DNA of 57,027 nt, taken from NCBI GenBank assembly GCA_025360995.1, contig JANYBD010000268.1, positions 1 through 57,027 of the forward strand, given 5' to 3'. The notes under the pieces are model-generated. The model made no database searches. It worked only from the letters and a program-made list of their open reading frames with translations, and was not told the origin of the DNA. Shown piece after piece: positions 1 through 8,493 of the stretch. This DNA comes from Gemmatimonadota bacterium. GTDB taxonomy: Bacteria; Gemmatimonadota; Gemmatimonadetes; Gemmatimonadales; Gemmatimonadaceae. The position numbers and the translations under genes are program-made. Every line of letters begins with the position of its first letter. The stretch's first letter is position 1.

Positions 1-1
1 T

Positions 2-133
2 TCGCTTGGAGAGATTGCCCAGGCGATTGCCAGGCGGTATCCGAAACGGTTTCCCACAAAGGTAGAGGCGCTGCGATACGCTGCTGACTGTTTGGCAGCA
101 CTTGATGACGCAAAAGGCGATCCAAACAGTTGA
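2..133 (+). CDS. PqqD-like protein (lasso RiPP B1 / recognition element), C-terminal fragment cut by window edge
   Basis: Frame 2 reads SLGEIAQAIARRYPKRFPTKVEALRYAADCLAALDDAKGDPNS*, resembling the C-terminal helices of PqqD-family proteins; lies directly before a lasso-type precursor. Confidence 0.6.
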   Translation, partial: SLGEIAQAIARRYPKRFPTKVEALRYAADCLAALDDAKGDPNS

Positions 134-215
134 CGAATCGGTCTGGCAATGCAAATATTGTGAGCATTCGCGACGGCAAAACTGTGAGCCTACCCACATA
201 TCCAAGGTTATCCGA

Positions 216-386
216 ATGAATGAAGCGAAAGATTCGCTGTCCGAAGCAGTACGGGTGCCTGCACGGCTGCCATACCGTGCACCGAAGCTCCATATATTCG
301 GATTGCTCGCCGACATCACACGCCGAGTTGGAATTACGGGCCTGCTACGCGACAAGGCTGGCGGCGGCACGAACAAAACGATGTAA
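216..386 (+). CDS. Lasso-type RiPP precursor peptide (56 aa)
   Basis: MNEAKDSLSEAVRVPARLPYRAPKLHIFGLLADITRRVGITGLLRDKAGGGTNKTM; YRAPKL fits the YxxPxL leader motif, followed by G and T typical of lasso RiPP leaders; flanked by PqqD-like and HPr-kinase-like genes. ORF track extends to 102 but that overlaps the PqqD-like gene. Confidence 0.75.
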   Translation: MNEAKDSLSEAVRVPARLPYRAPKLHIFGLLADITRRVGITGLLRDKAGGGTNKTM

Positions 387-462
387 CATCGTCAGGGCGT
401 GACACATTCCTGACTACTCAATTTACGGACTTACCGTTCGGCTCAATTGCGAGCTGAATGGT

Positions 463-1386
463 TTGCATGTGGCGCCGGGATTGTCGGTGCCGGATGTAGT
501 CGTGCATTTGGGATCTGCTGCACCCTGGCGCGACCATCCACCAGCCACCGACGGTGCCGTGTACGGCCCGCGTCTCGACGATCCCGATCCCACTATGGTG
601 GAAGTCTGGTGGGTGGACGGACACGCGGGTCTCGTGTTCCGCTACGATGACGGCGCTGAGTTTCACGTCAGCGCTGACGCTCGTGAGATCTGGGGAACGT
701 GGCCCGCACCGTTCACGGTCGAAGATGCCGCGGTGTACTTCTTAGGCCCGGTGCTGAGCTACGTGTTACGACATCGCGGCGTGCTGGCACTGCATGCCAG
801 TGCTGTCGTGGTCAACGAACAGGCACTGGCCTTCTGCGGTTTCGGTGGAGCGGGGAAGTCCACGCTCGCCGCAGCATTCGCGGCCGCGGGTTACGCCGTA
901 CTTTCAGACGACGTGGTCGCACTCCGGGAGCAGGCTGGCCACCTATTCGCTTTTCCGGCATCCAATTACTTGCGGGTGTGGGACGATTCCGCGCGCGCCC
1001 TGATCGGCGATCATCAGCGACTGCCATTGCTAACCCCGAATTGGGACAAGCGCGCATTTCCAGTGGAAGCACTCGGTTATCTGTTGGCTCGCTACCCGAC
1101 GCCACTCGGCGGCGTATGCATTCTTGGCGATCGGGAAGAGACAGCCGATGCGCCACGAGTCGCGCGACTGCGCCCGGGGGAGGCCCTTATCGCCCTCATG
1201 CCTCACACATCGGCGAATTATCTTCTGGATGAAAAAATGCGCACCACCGAGTTCGCCCAGCTCACACAACTTGTGGAATCGACACCCGTATATCGATTGG
1301 TGCCGCACTCGGACCCGTTGCGTCTCCCTGAATTAGTAAAACTCGCAGCAGCCGTTGCAGGTCTCACTGGGACGTCCCGTGATTGA
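463..1386 (+). CDS. HPr kinase/phosphorylase-like P-loop protein (lasso peptide tailoring kinase type)
   Basis: LHASAVVV...GFGGAGKST Walker A and LSDDVVAL motif; homology-like N-terminus appears to extend upstream of the first ATG/GTG/TTG (see findings). Confidence 0.75.
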   Translation: MHVAPGLSVPDVVVHLGSAAPWRDHPPATDGAVYGPRLDDPDPTMVEVWWVDGHAGLVFRYDDGAEFHVSADAREIWGTWPAPFTVEDAAVYFLGPVLSYVLRHRGVLALHASAVVVNEQALAFCGFGGAGKSTLAAAFAAAGYAVLSDDVVALREQAGHLFAFPASNYLRVWDDSARALIGDHQRLPLLTPNWDKRAFPVEALGYLLARYPTPLGGVCILGDREETADAPRVARLRPGEALIALMPHTSANYLLDEKMRTTEFAQLTQLVESTPVYRLVPHSDPLRLPELVKLAAAVAGLTGTSRD

Positions 1387-2518
1387 GCAGCCGGCCGCGC
1401 GATTGCTACTCGCGTGTGCGACGTGGGAAATATCCGGAGCGCGCACGGAGTACGTCCGCCGTGCCGCCGAGGGCGTGAATTGGATTAAATGGTTGGCGCT
1501 GGTGCGAATCCACCGGTTAGTACCACACGCCAAACGTCAACTCGATGCGGCCGATATTGACGTGCCGGCTGACGTCCGCGTTCGACTCGACAGTGCCGCG
1601 CATGAAATCGCCGCGCTCGCATTGAGGCAGGCCGCACAATTGGCTGAGTTGCAATGCGACTTCCTCGCCGCGGACATTCCACTGTTGGCGTACAAGGGGC
1701 CGGCGCTGGCGCTTGCTGCCTATGGCGTGCTCGGCGCGCGGCAATCAGTCGATCTCGATATTGTTGTTCGCGCTTTTGACTTTGCGCGAGCCCGGTGCAC
1801 CCTGATCGAGGCGGGGTACGTCTCCTATTATGGAATGTCGGCGGCACAGGAGCGAATGGTTCAGGGGAGCTTCGGGCACGCCGTGTTTGTGCGACGTGCC
1901 GACGAAGCGCCCGTCGAACTACACTGGCGCTTCGCCCGCGCGATCTATCCGTGGACGCTGCCCATCGACGACGTATTCGCCCGCGCCCAGCATGTCGAAA
2001 TCGCTGGTGTTCCTGTCCTCACCAGCGATCCACTCGACAGTGCGCTGTTGCAGTGCATGCACGGTGCCCGGCACGAATGGGAAACGCTGGAATGGCTGGT
2101 GGCGCTCGATGGCACAATTCACCGGACCAAGATCGACAGCCGTGCACTCTTGGAACGGGCAACGCAACATCGATCGCGTCGCGCCCTTTTGTTGGCTGTC
2201 CTCCTACTGCGGGATCTATTGCAGTCAGAGGCAACGCCACACGACCTGACTATTCTGGCAGAGCGCGACGCAAACGTGCTGCAACTCGCCGCGGAAGTTG
2301 TCGCGCGCATCACACAAGAATTAAGTGACCGCCCGCACACAGGTCGCCGGTTCGCCATGCGCCTGATGGACGGCAATGGCGACCGCGCGAATTACTTGCT
2401 GTGCAGCGCTTTCGAACCAACGCTACGCGAATGGGAGTTGCTGCCGCTCCCCGATTCGCTGCTCCCGCTCTATTATCTGATCCGCCCCGTGCGATTGCTG
2501 TTCCGTCCGCGCAATTGA
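1379..2518 (+). CDS. Nucleotidyltransferase family protein (NTP_transf_5-like)
   Basis: LLAYKGPALALAAYGVLGARQSVDLDIVVR motif; overlaps the kinase gene end; GTG start at 1379 (ORF track starts at 1355). Confidence 0.75.
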   Translation: MIEQPAARLLLACATWEISGARTEYVRRAAEGVNWIKWLALVRIHRLVPHAKRQLDAADIDVPADVRVRLDSAAHEIAALALRQAAQLAELQCDFLAADIPLLAYKGPALALAAYGVLGARQSVDLDIVVRAFDFARARCTLIEAGYVSYYGMSAAQERMVQGSFGHAVFVRRADEAPVELHWRFARAIYPWTLPIDDVFARAQHVEIAGVPVLTSDPLDSALLQCMHGARHEWETLEWLVALDGTIHRTKIDSRALLERATQHRSRRALLLAVLLLRDLLQSEATPHDLTILAERDANVLQLAAEVVARITQELSDRPHTGRRFAMRLMDGNGDRANYLLCSAFEPTLREWELLPLPDSLLPLYYLIRPVRLLFRPRN

Positions 2519-2527
2519 TCCAACAAA

Positions 2528-3628
2528 TCAGACATTGAATCGGAACAGCAGCACATCGCCGTCCTGCACCACGTACTCTTTGCCCTCAGAGCGCACGACT
2601 CCCTTTTCCTTCGCACCTTTCCACCCGCCAAGTGCGATAAAATCGTCGTAGCTCACGGTCTCGGCGCGAATAAAGCCGCGTTCAAAATCGGTGTGGATCA
2701 CACCGGCGGCCTTGGGCCCCGTATCGCCGCGATGGATGGTCCAGGCGCGCACTTCTTTTTCGCCCGCCGTGAAATAGGTCTGCAGGCCCAGCAGGTGATA
2801 GCCACCGCGAATTAATCGTTCGAGTCCGGCTGACTCCAGCCCGAGGGACTGAAGAAATTCGGCGCGTTCGTCCGGGGCAAGTTCGGCCAGCTCCCCTTCG
2901 ATCTTCGCGGAGAACGTCACGACTTCGGCCGGTTCATGGTCGTTGGCGATCGCGGCCCGCAATGCCGTGACATGTTTGCCCTCGTCACCGGAGAGTTCGG
3001 CGTCGGTGACATTGGCGGCGTACAGAATCGGCTTCAGCGTGAGCAGTTGCAGTGGCCAGAGCACCGCCCTTTCTGCGTCGGTGAGTTGCACGTGCCAGAG
3101 CGCCTTCCCTTCGGCGAGCGCGGTGTTGGCTTTCTCGAGGGCGCCCAGTTCTGCGAGCGCTTCTTTGTCGCCTGTGCGCGCTGCACGCTTGGATTTGTCG
3201 AGGCGTTTCTCGACCGAGCCGAGGTCGGCCAGGGCGAGCTCGAACTCAATCACTTCACGATCGCGTGCCGGGTCGATGCTGCCCATCACGTGCGTGACAT
3301 CGGGATCTTCAAAACAACGGACAACATGCACGATCGCGTCCGTCTCGCGGATGTTGGTCAAGAATTTGTTGCCGAGCCCCTCGCCTTGTGCAGCACCCTT
3401 GACGAGGCCGGCGATGTCCACGAACTGCACGACGGCAGGCACGGTGCGCTCGGGTTTTACTACGCCGGTAAGAGCGGTGAGACGTGCGTCCGGCACTTCG
3501 ACCATCCCGACATTGGGCTCGACGGTGCAGAACGGATAATTCGCCGCTTCGGCCTTGGCGGACGTGAGCGCGTTGAACAGGCTGGATTTGCCAACATTCG
3601 GGAGGCCGACGATACCGAGCTTCAGCAT
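2528..3628 (-). CDS. ychF: Redox-regulated ATPase YchF / Obg-like ATPase
   Basis: [22 protein letters not shown]...[12 protein letters not shown] full-length family match. Confidence 0.97.
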   Translation of the reverse strand: MLKLGIVGLPNVGKSSLFNALTSAKAEAANYPFCTVEPNVGMVEVPDARLTALTGVVKPERTVPAVVQFVDIAGLVKGAAQGEGLGNKFLTNIRETDAIVHVVRCFEDPDVTHVMGSIDPARDREVIEFELALADLGSVEKRLDKSKRAARTGDKEALAELGALEKANTALAEGKALWHVQLTDAERAVLWPLQLLTLKPILYAANVTDAELSGDEGKHVTALRAAIANDHEPAEVVTFSAKIEGELAELAPDERAEFLQSLGLESAGLERLIRGGYHLLGLQTYFTAGEKEVRAWTIHRGDTGPKAAGVIHTDFERGFIRAETVSYDDFIALGGWKGAKEKGVVRSEGKEYVVQDGDVLLFRFNV

Positions 3629-3738
3629 GTAGGGCGGGTCAGGGGTGCGGAGCGCGCTGAAATCTACTGCAATGCGTGGGAAGGGTTGTGTCTGGGCAAT
3701 GCGTCGGAAGTACGATCACCGTCATTCGTGGAGGAACG

Positions 3739-4245
3739 ATGCAGGACTATCGAAAGCTTGACGTCTGGACCAAGGCGCACGAATTGGTACTGGAGACGTA
3801 CCACGCGACGTCCGCACTGTCGGACGGACCGCTTCTGACTATGGCGTCGCAACTCCGGCGTGCGGCCGCGGCGGTGCCGTTGAACATCATCGAAGGGTGT
3901 GGCCATAGTGCGCGCGCAGATTTCGCGCGATTTCTGCAAGCCGCCTCCTCGTCCGTGCACGAGTTGCAGTATCACCTGATGCTTGCACACGCATTGGCGG
4001 TATTGCCAGGGCCGGAATATGCGCGGTTGGATGCGCGGGCAGAGCAGGTGCGGCAGATGCTGATGGGACTGCTGAGAAAAGTCCGCGGTCAGCCGTCCAA
4101 ATTTCCCGCGTCTCCCTTGCCCGGAAAGCGATTCATGGCCGATGCCATGCCGTCCGCGATCCACAGTTCCGTCGCTGACACTATCTCCGGGAAAAGCGAA
4201 CGAATCGATTCGGCATCGCCCTTGCCGAACGCGCTGAGCACGTAG
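3739..4245 (+). CDS. Four-helix bundle protein (S23/IVS-encoded family)
   Basis: MQDYRKLDVWTKAHELVLETYHATSAL...QLRRAAAAVPLNIIEGCGHSARADFARFLQAASSSVHELQYHL; tail antisense to the pth 3' end. Confidence 0.88.
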   Translation: MQDYRKLDVWTKAHELVLETYHATSALSDGPLLTMASQLRRAAAAVPLNIIEGCGHSARADFARFLQAASSSVHELQYHLMLAHALAVLPGPEYARLDARAEQVRQMLMGLLRKVRGQPSKFPASPLPGKRFMADAMPSAIHSSVADTISGKSERIDSASPLPNALST

Positions 4246-4691
4246 TCACTCAAGACGCCGACGCGCCGTTGGGCATCGTCTGCCGGCCCAACGCCGATTC
4301 TCAAACGTCCGTAATCCTGCGTGTGCAAATGGGCTTCAACGCTCTTGAGTCCATTGTGCCCGCCGGCGGACCCTTTCGGACGAAACCGGTACCGTCCGAC
4401 CGGCAGCGCGACTTCGTCGACTACCACGAGCAGATCGGTGGCCGCCGACCAGAACGGCCGCCTCGTGTAATGACGTAACACCTCGCCGCTCAAATTCATA
4501 AATGTTTGCGGTTTTACGAGCCGCACCTTCGCGCCACCCACCGTGCCTGACGTGACGTGCGCGTCTCCGTCCTTTTTCCAGCTGTCAAAATGCCAAACGT
4601 CGGCAAGGTGGTCAACAACCCACCAGCCGACGTTGTGACGGGTGAGCGCATACTCGCGCCCCGGATTACCAAGTCCAACAATGACTTTCAC
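4089..4691 (-). CDS. pth: Peptidyl-tRNA hydrolase
   Basis: MKVIVGLGNPGREYALTRHNVGWWVVDHLA, FMNLSGE, PKGSAGGHNGLKS. Confidence 0.97.
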   Translation of the reverse strand: MKVIVGLGNPGREYALTRHNVGWWVVDHLADVWHFDSWKKDGDAHVTSGTVGGAKVRLVKPQTFMNLSGEVLRHYTRRPFWSAATDLLVVVDEVALPVGRYRFRPKGSAGGHNGLKSVEAHLHTQDYGRLRIGVGPADDAQRRVGVLSDYVLSAFGKGDAESIRSLFPEIVSATELWIADGMASAMNRFPGKGDAGNLDG

Positions 4692-4714
4692 CGGGGCGCC
4701 AGTCGCGTTCTGTG

Positions 4715-5395
4715 TTACTTCTTCTCGTCGCCTTCGGCGTCGTCGTCAGCCTTCGCCTTCCGAATGAGCTCAGGCTCAGCCGCCGGAGCACCGGTAGCTG
4801 CGGCTGCAGCCGTCTCTTCTGGCGTCGGCTCGGCAACGGCCTTCGGCACGGCGCACACGGCCACGGTCTGGTCCGGATGGTCGAGCACTTGGACGCCGTC
4901 GGGCACGATGAGGTCGCGCACGTGGAGCGAGTGACCGATCGTCAGTGGAACCACATTGACATCGATGTGGTTCGGAATGTTCGACGGATCCACAATGATT
5001 TCGAGTTCGCGCATCACTTCGTCGAGAATACCGCCGCCAACGCGAACACCATCCGGCGTGCCGACGAATACGAGCGGAACCTTCACGGTGACCTTCTCAC
5101 CGGCAACCAGCTCCTGAAAATCGACGTGCAGAATCGAGCGCTTGAACGGATGGCGCTGAATTTCGCGGATCAGGGTTTTCGCAACAGTTCCGGCGCAATC
5201 GAGCTCGATGACGGTCGTCTTGTACGACACCTTCTCCAGCAATTTGTCGAGCGTGTGTGTATCGATCGCCAAGGACAGTGGCTCTCGGCCGTGGCCGTAG
5301 ATGATCGCCGGAACGGTGCCAGCGGTGCGCATTTTACGGGCGGCGCCCTTGCCTACGGTCGTCCGGAGCTTTGCGGTAAGACTTGCGGATGCCAT
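4715..5395 (-). CDS. rplY: 50S ribosomal protein L25/general stress protein Ctc
   Basis: GKGAARKMRTAGTVPAIIYGHG..., pth/prs synteny. Confidence 0.95.
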   Translation of the reverse strand: MASASLTAKLRTTVGKGAARKMRTAGTVPAIIYGHGREPLSLAIDTHTLDKLLEKVSYKTTVIELDCAGTVAKTLIREIQRHPFKRSILHVDFQELVAGEKVTVKVPLVFVGTPDGVRVGGGILDEVMRELEIIVDPSNIPNHIDVNVVPLTIGHSLHVRDLIVPDGVQVLDHPDQTVAVCAVPKAVAEPTPEETAAAAATGAPAAEPELIRKAKADDDAEGDEKK

Positions 5396-5495
5396 GTGAA
5401 ATTTCCTGAATGGTCCAACATCGTGCGCAACGTGGGTTCCCGGTCATTCGCCGGCCCGGCGGCGCTTCTTCTCCTTCTTTTTCCTGCTCGCGGCT

Positions 5496-6449
5496 CTACT
5501 CGAACAGCGCAGAGACGCTTTGATCCGCGTGCGTAAAGCGGATCGCCTTCGCCAACAACTCCGCCACCGACAACACCTGCAACTGGGGAAACATTCTAGA
5601 CTCTGGCAGTAAGATCGAGTTGGTCACTGCGACCTCCTTGATCGGTGCATTGGAAAGTCGCTCCACCGCGGGTCCGGAAAGCAATGCGTGCGTCGCGCAC
5701 ACATAGATATCCCTGGCCCCAAGCTCCTTCAGCGCGCGAGCGGCTTCGCTCACGGTTCCTGCCGTATCAATCATGTCATCAGGGATCAGACAATCCCTGC
5801 CTTCCACTTCACCAACGACATTCACCACTTCGGCCACGTTCGCAGCGGGGCGGCGCTTGTCGATGATCGCCAACGATCCATTCAACCGCTTGGCAAAACC
5901 GCGCGCCATTTTTGCACTGCCAACATCTGGAGCCACCACGACGAGATCATGCAATTTCTTCTTCTTGTAATGCGCCGTAAACACGGGAGCCGCGTAGAGG
6001 TGATCGACCGGCACGTCGAAGAACCCCTGCAACTGGTGCGCGTGGAAGTCGAGCCCGAGGACACGATCTGCGCCTGCCGTTTCAATCATCCGCGCCATCA
6101 ACTTCGCACCGATTGCCACGCGGGGCTGATCTTTTCGATCCTGCCGCGCGTAGCCGAAATACGGCAACACCACTGTCACCCGTGCCGCCGACGCCCGCCG
6201 CGCCGCATCCACCATGAGCAAGAGCTCAAGGACGTTTTCGCCGGGCGGATTCGTCGGCTGTACTATGAAAACGTCCGCACCGCGAACATTCTCGTCGATA
6301 CGGACGAACACCTCGCCGTCGGCAAACCGATTGATCGAACTTTTGCAGAGTGACGCGCCAAGATGTTCGGCGATTCCCTCGGCGAGTGGTCGATTTGCGG
6401 TACCGGTCAGCACCCGGAACCCCTGCATCGGAACTGACAAACCGTCCAT
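5496..6449 (-). CDS. prs: Ribose-phosphate pyrophosphokinase
   Basis: GTANRPLAEGIAEHLG...NRFADGEVFVRIDENVRGADVFIVQ...YFGYARQDRKD; ORF extends to 6497, start at 6449 or 6428. Confidence 0.96.
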   Translation of the reverse strand: MDGLSVPMQGFRVLTGTANRPLAEGIAEHLGASLCKSSINRFADGEVFVRIDENVRGADVFIVQPTNPPGENVLELLLMVDAARRASAARVTVVLPYFGYARQDRKDQPRVAIGAKLMARMIETAGADRVLGLDFHAHQLQGFFDVPVDHLYAAPVFTAHYKKKKLHDLVVVAPDVGSAKMARGFAKRLNGSLAIIDKRRPAANVAEVVNVVGEVEGRDCLIPDDMIDTAGTVSEAARALKELGARDIYVCATHALLSGPAVERLSNAPIKEVAVTNSILLPESRMFPQLQVLSVAELLAKAIRFTHADQSVSALFE

Positions 6450-6522
6450 TGTGCCGTAGCCTTGTAACATATGTGATTGCAGCGACTTAGTCAACAATTC
6501 CGAGCGAAAAGTCCAAACAACA

Positions 6523-6593
6523 TTGCCCCCGATGGATTCGAACCATCATTCACGGCTCCAAAGGCCGTTGTCCTGCCGTTGGACGAGGGGGCA
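6523..6593 (-). tRNA. tRNA-Gln(TTG)
   Basis: Cloverleaf on minus strand: tgccccc...gggggca acceptor, anticodon loop cctttggag (TTG), T-arm atggttcgaatccat; between ispE and prs. Confidence 0.93.
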
Positions 6594-6604
6594 GTCTGCG
6601 AAAG

Positions 6605-7483
6605 TTAAGCGATCACCTCTACCGAAGCCACCCGTTCCACCGTTCGGGCCGAGATCAATGTCGGCGGAACTCCCTTCCAGGGTAGCACAAGTTGCCTTGG
6701 CCGGTCGAGGACCCCGAAGACGGTCGAGCCCGAACCCGTCATCCGGGCGATTTTCAAACCTGCCCGAGTCAACGTGTTTACGGCACTCCCAATTTCCGGA
6801 TGATGCGCTGTGACGACCGCCTCCAAATCGTTGGCGGCGAGCAGCTCAACGAGGTTCCAGTCGAGTTGTGACGTCATCGGTTCCGGTGCTTCCGTCCAGG
6901 CATTTACGTTGCCGTGAACAGCGGCATACCAGCCAAAAGCATCGGCGCTGGACACGGGGAAACTCGGGAGTACCAGCAAAATGTCCCGTGCCGGCAATGG
7001 GGCGAACGGTATCAGCTGTTCACCGCGGCCCATCCCGACGGCGGTCACGTGTTCGGATGCCAGAAATGGTACGTCCGATCCCAGGCGAGCCGCAATCACT
7101 GAGAGTGCAGTGGTGTCGAGCGGTGTCGGTGCGAGGACATTGAGCGCCCGGAGCACGGCGCCAGCATCGGCGCTACCACCACCCAGCCCGCCACCGACAG
7201 GAATTCGTTTTTCGATTTCAATCGCAAACCCCCTCGGCCAGAGCGCCACTTCAGCAAAGGCGACGGCCGCGCGCCAAGCGAGGTTCTTTTCCGTTGGTCC
7301 GCAGTCGGCACCGACGGATTCGAGCGCGCGTCCGGTGGCGATACGCACCACAATCGAGTCCGATAGTGAAATCCGCTGAAAGAGCGTTTCGAGTTGATGA
7401 AAGCCACTGGGCGCGCGGCCCCGAATGCGCAGAAACAGATTGAGCTTCGCCTGCGCCTCGACACGCGCAGCACGGCCGCTCAC
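6605..7483 (-). CDS. ispE: 4-diphosphocytidyl-2-C-methyl-D-erythritol kinase
   Basis: AQAKLNLFLRIRGRAPSGFHQLETLF, PVGGGLGGGSADAGAVLRALN. Confidence 0.95.
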   Translation of the reverse strand: MSGRAARVEAQAKLNLFLRIRGRAPSGFHQLETLFQRISLSDSIVVRIATGRALESVGADCGPTEKNLAWRAAVAFAEVALWPRGFAIEIEKRIPVGGGLGGGSADAGAVLRALNVLAPTPLDTTALSVIAARLGSDVPFLASEHVTAVGMGRGEQLIPFAPLPARDILLVLPSFPVSSADAFGWYAAVHGNVNAWTEAPEPMTSQLDWNLVELLAANDLEAVVTAHHPEIGSAVNTLTRAGLKIARMTGSGSTVFGVLDRPRQLVLPWKGVPPTLISARTVERVASVEVIA

Positions 7484-8487
7484 GCCGCGGTCGGCTGGTC
7501 GCCGCTTTTTAAATCACGGAAGTGCAAATGCATGCGAGAGAGGTACATCGCGCCCATAACGGTGATGGGAATGTAGGACAGGACGTGAAAGCCAAGTCCG
7601 AAACTTGCCGCGTCCGTTGCACTTACCCCGTAAAGACCGAGGCCAAGCTTGGCGCCAGCCTCAAACACACCGAAAAAGCCGGGCGTCGACGGAACCGCCA
7701 CCGCCACGGCGATAACCCCCTGCAGTAGCAAGGCGGAGGAAAGCGGGACATTTAAGCCAAGGGCCTTGAATCCCAACCAAAACGCAAATGCATTGCAGAG
7801 CCAATGCAGGACGGTCCAGAAAAACACTTCGGCAAGCAGCCGCGGGTCGCGCAATACGTGCAATCCCGAAACAAATCCTTCGAGTAGGGCGCGGCCACTG
7901 GCGGCGAATCGCGGCAAGGTGCGTGAAATAATCGCGTCGTATAGCGCGAAGATCCGGCTGGGCGCGTAGACCATTAGTGCCATCGCGATAAGCACCGCGG
8001 CCAGAAAAAGTGCCGTGCCGGTCATGGCCGCGACTAGCCACTTTGGTTTTTCTGCTTGAAAGGCCGGGTCAAAGAACGCCGCCAACATGAGCAGCAGCAC
8101 GACTGTGCCATCGAACAACCGATCAACGGCCACCGAAGCGAAGGCAGCCGTGAATTTAACTTTCGGTTCGGCCCGGTTCAGTGCAAATGCGCGCGCCGGT
8201 TCACCGGCGCGGCCGCCAACCACATTGCTGACCATCATACCGATCGCCGTGGTTTGCCAGAGCGGCCTAAACGGCAGTCGCCCTGCGACCGGCGCGAGGA
8301 GCGCCTGCCAACGTCGCGCCCGCAGTGGGAAAATCGCCGTTGCCATAATCGTACATGCGATCCAAAGCGGGATACTGGAATGTGACAGCACGTTCCAGAT
8401 TTGTTGGAGATCTGTTCCGCGCAGTGTGTACCAAAGGGCAAATGCACTGAGCGCGATGCCAAGCGCGCCACGCCAACCGAATTTCAT
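7480..8487 (-). CDS. Lysylphosphatidylglycerol synthase/flippase-like membrane protein
   Basis: Multi-TM; SNVVGGRAGEPARAFAL and TPGFFGVFEAG motifs of the UPF0104/LPG_synthase_TM family. Confidence 0.85.
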   Translation of the reverse strand: MKFGWRGALGIALSAFALWYTLRGTDLQQIWNVLSHSSIPLWIACTIMATAIFPLRARRWQALLAPVAGRLPFRPLWQTTAIGMMVSNVVGGRAGEPARAFALNRAEPKVKFTAAFASVAVDRLFDGTVVLLLMLAAFFDPAFQAEKPKWLVAAMTGTALFLAAVLIAMALMVYAPSRIFALYDAIISRTLPRFAASGRALLEGFVSGLHVLRDPRLLAEVFFWTVLHWLCNAFAFWLGFKALGLNVPLSSALLLQGVIAVAVAVPSTPGFFGVFEAGAKLGLGLYGVSATDAASFGLGFHVLSYIPITVMGAMYLSRMHLHFRDLKSGDQPTAA

Positions 8488-8493
8488 CGAGCG

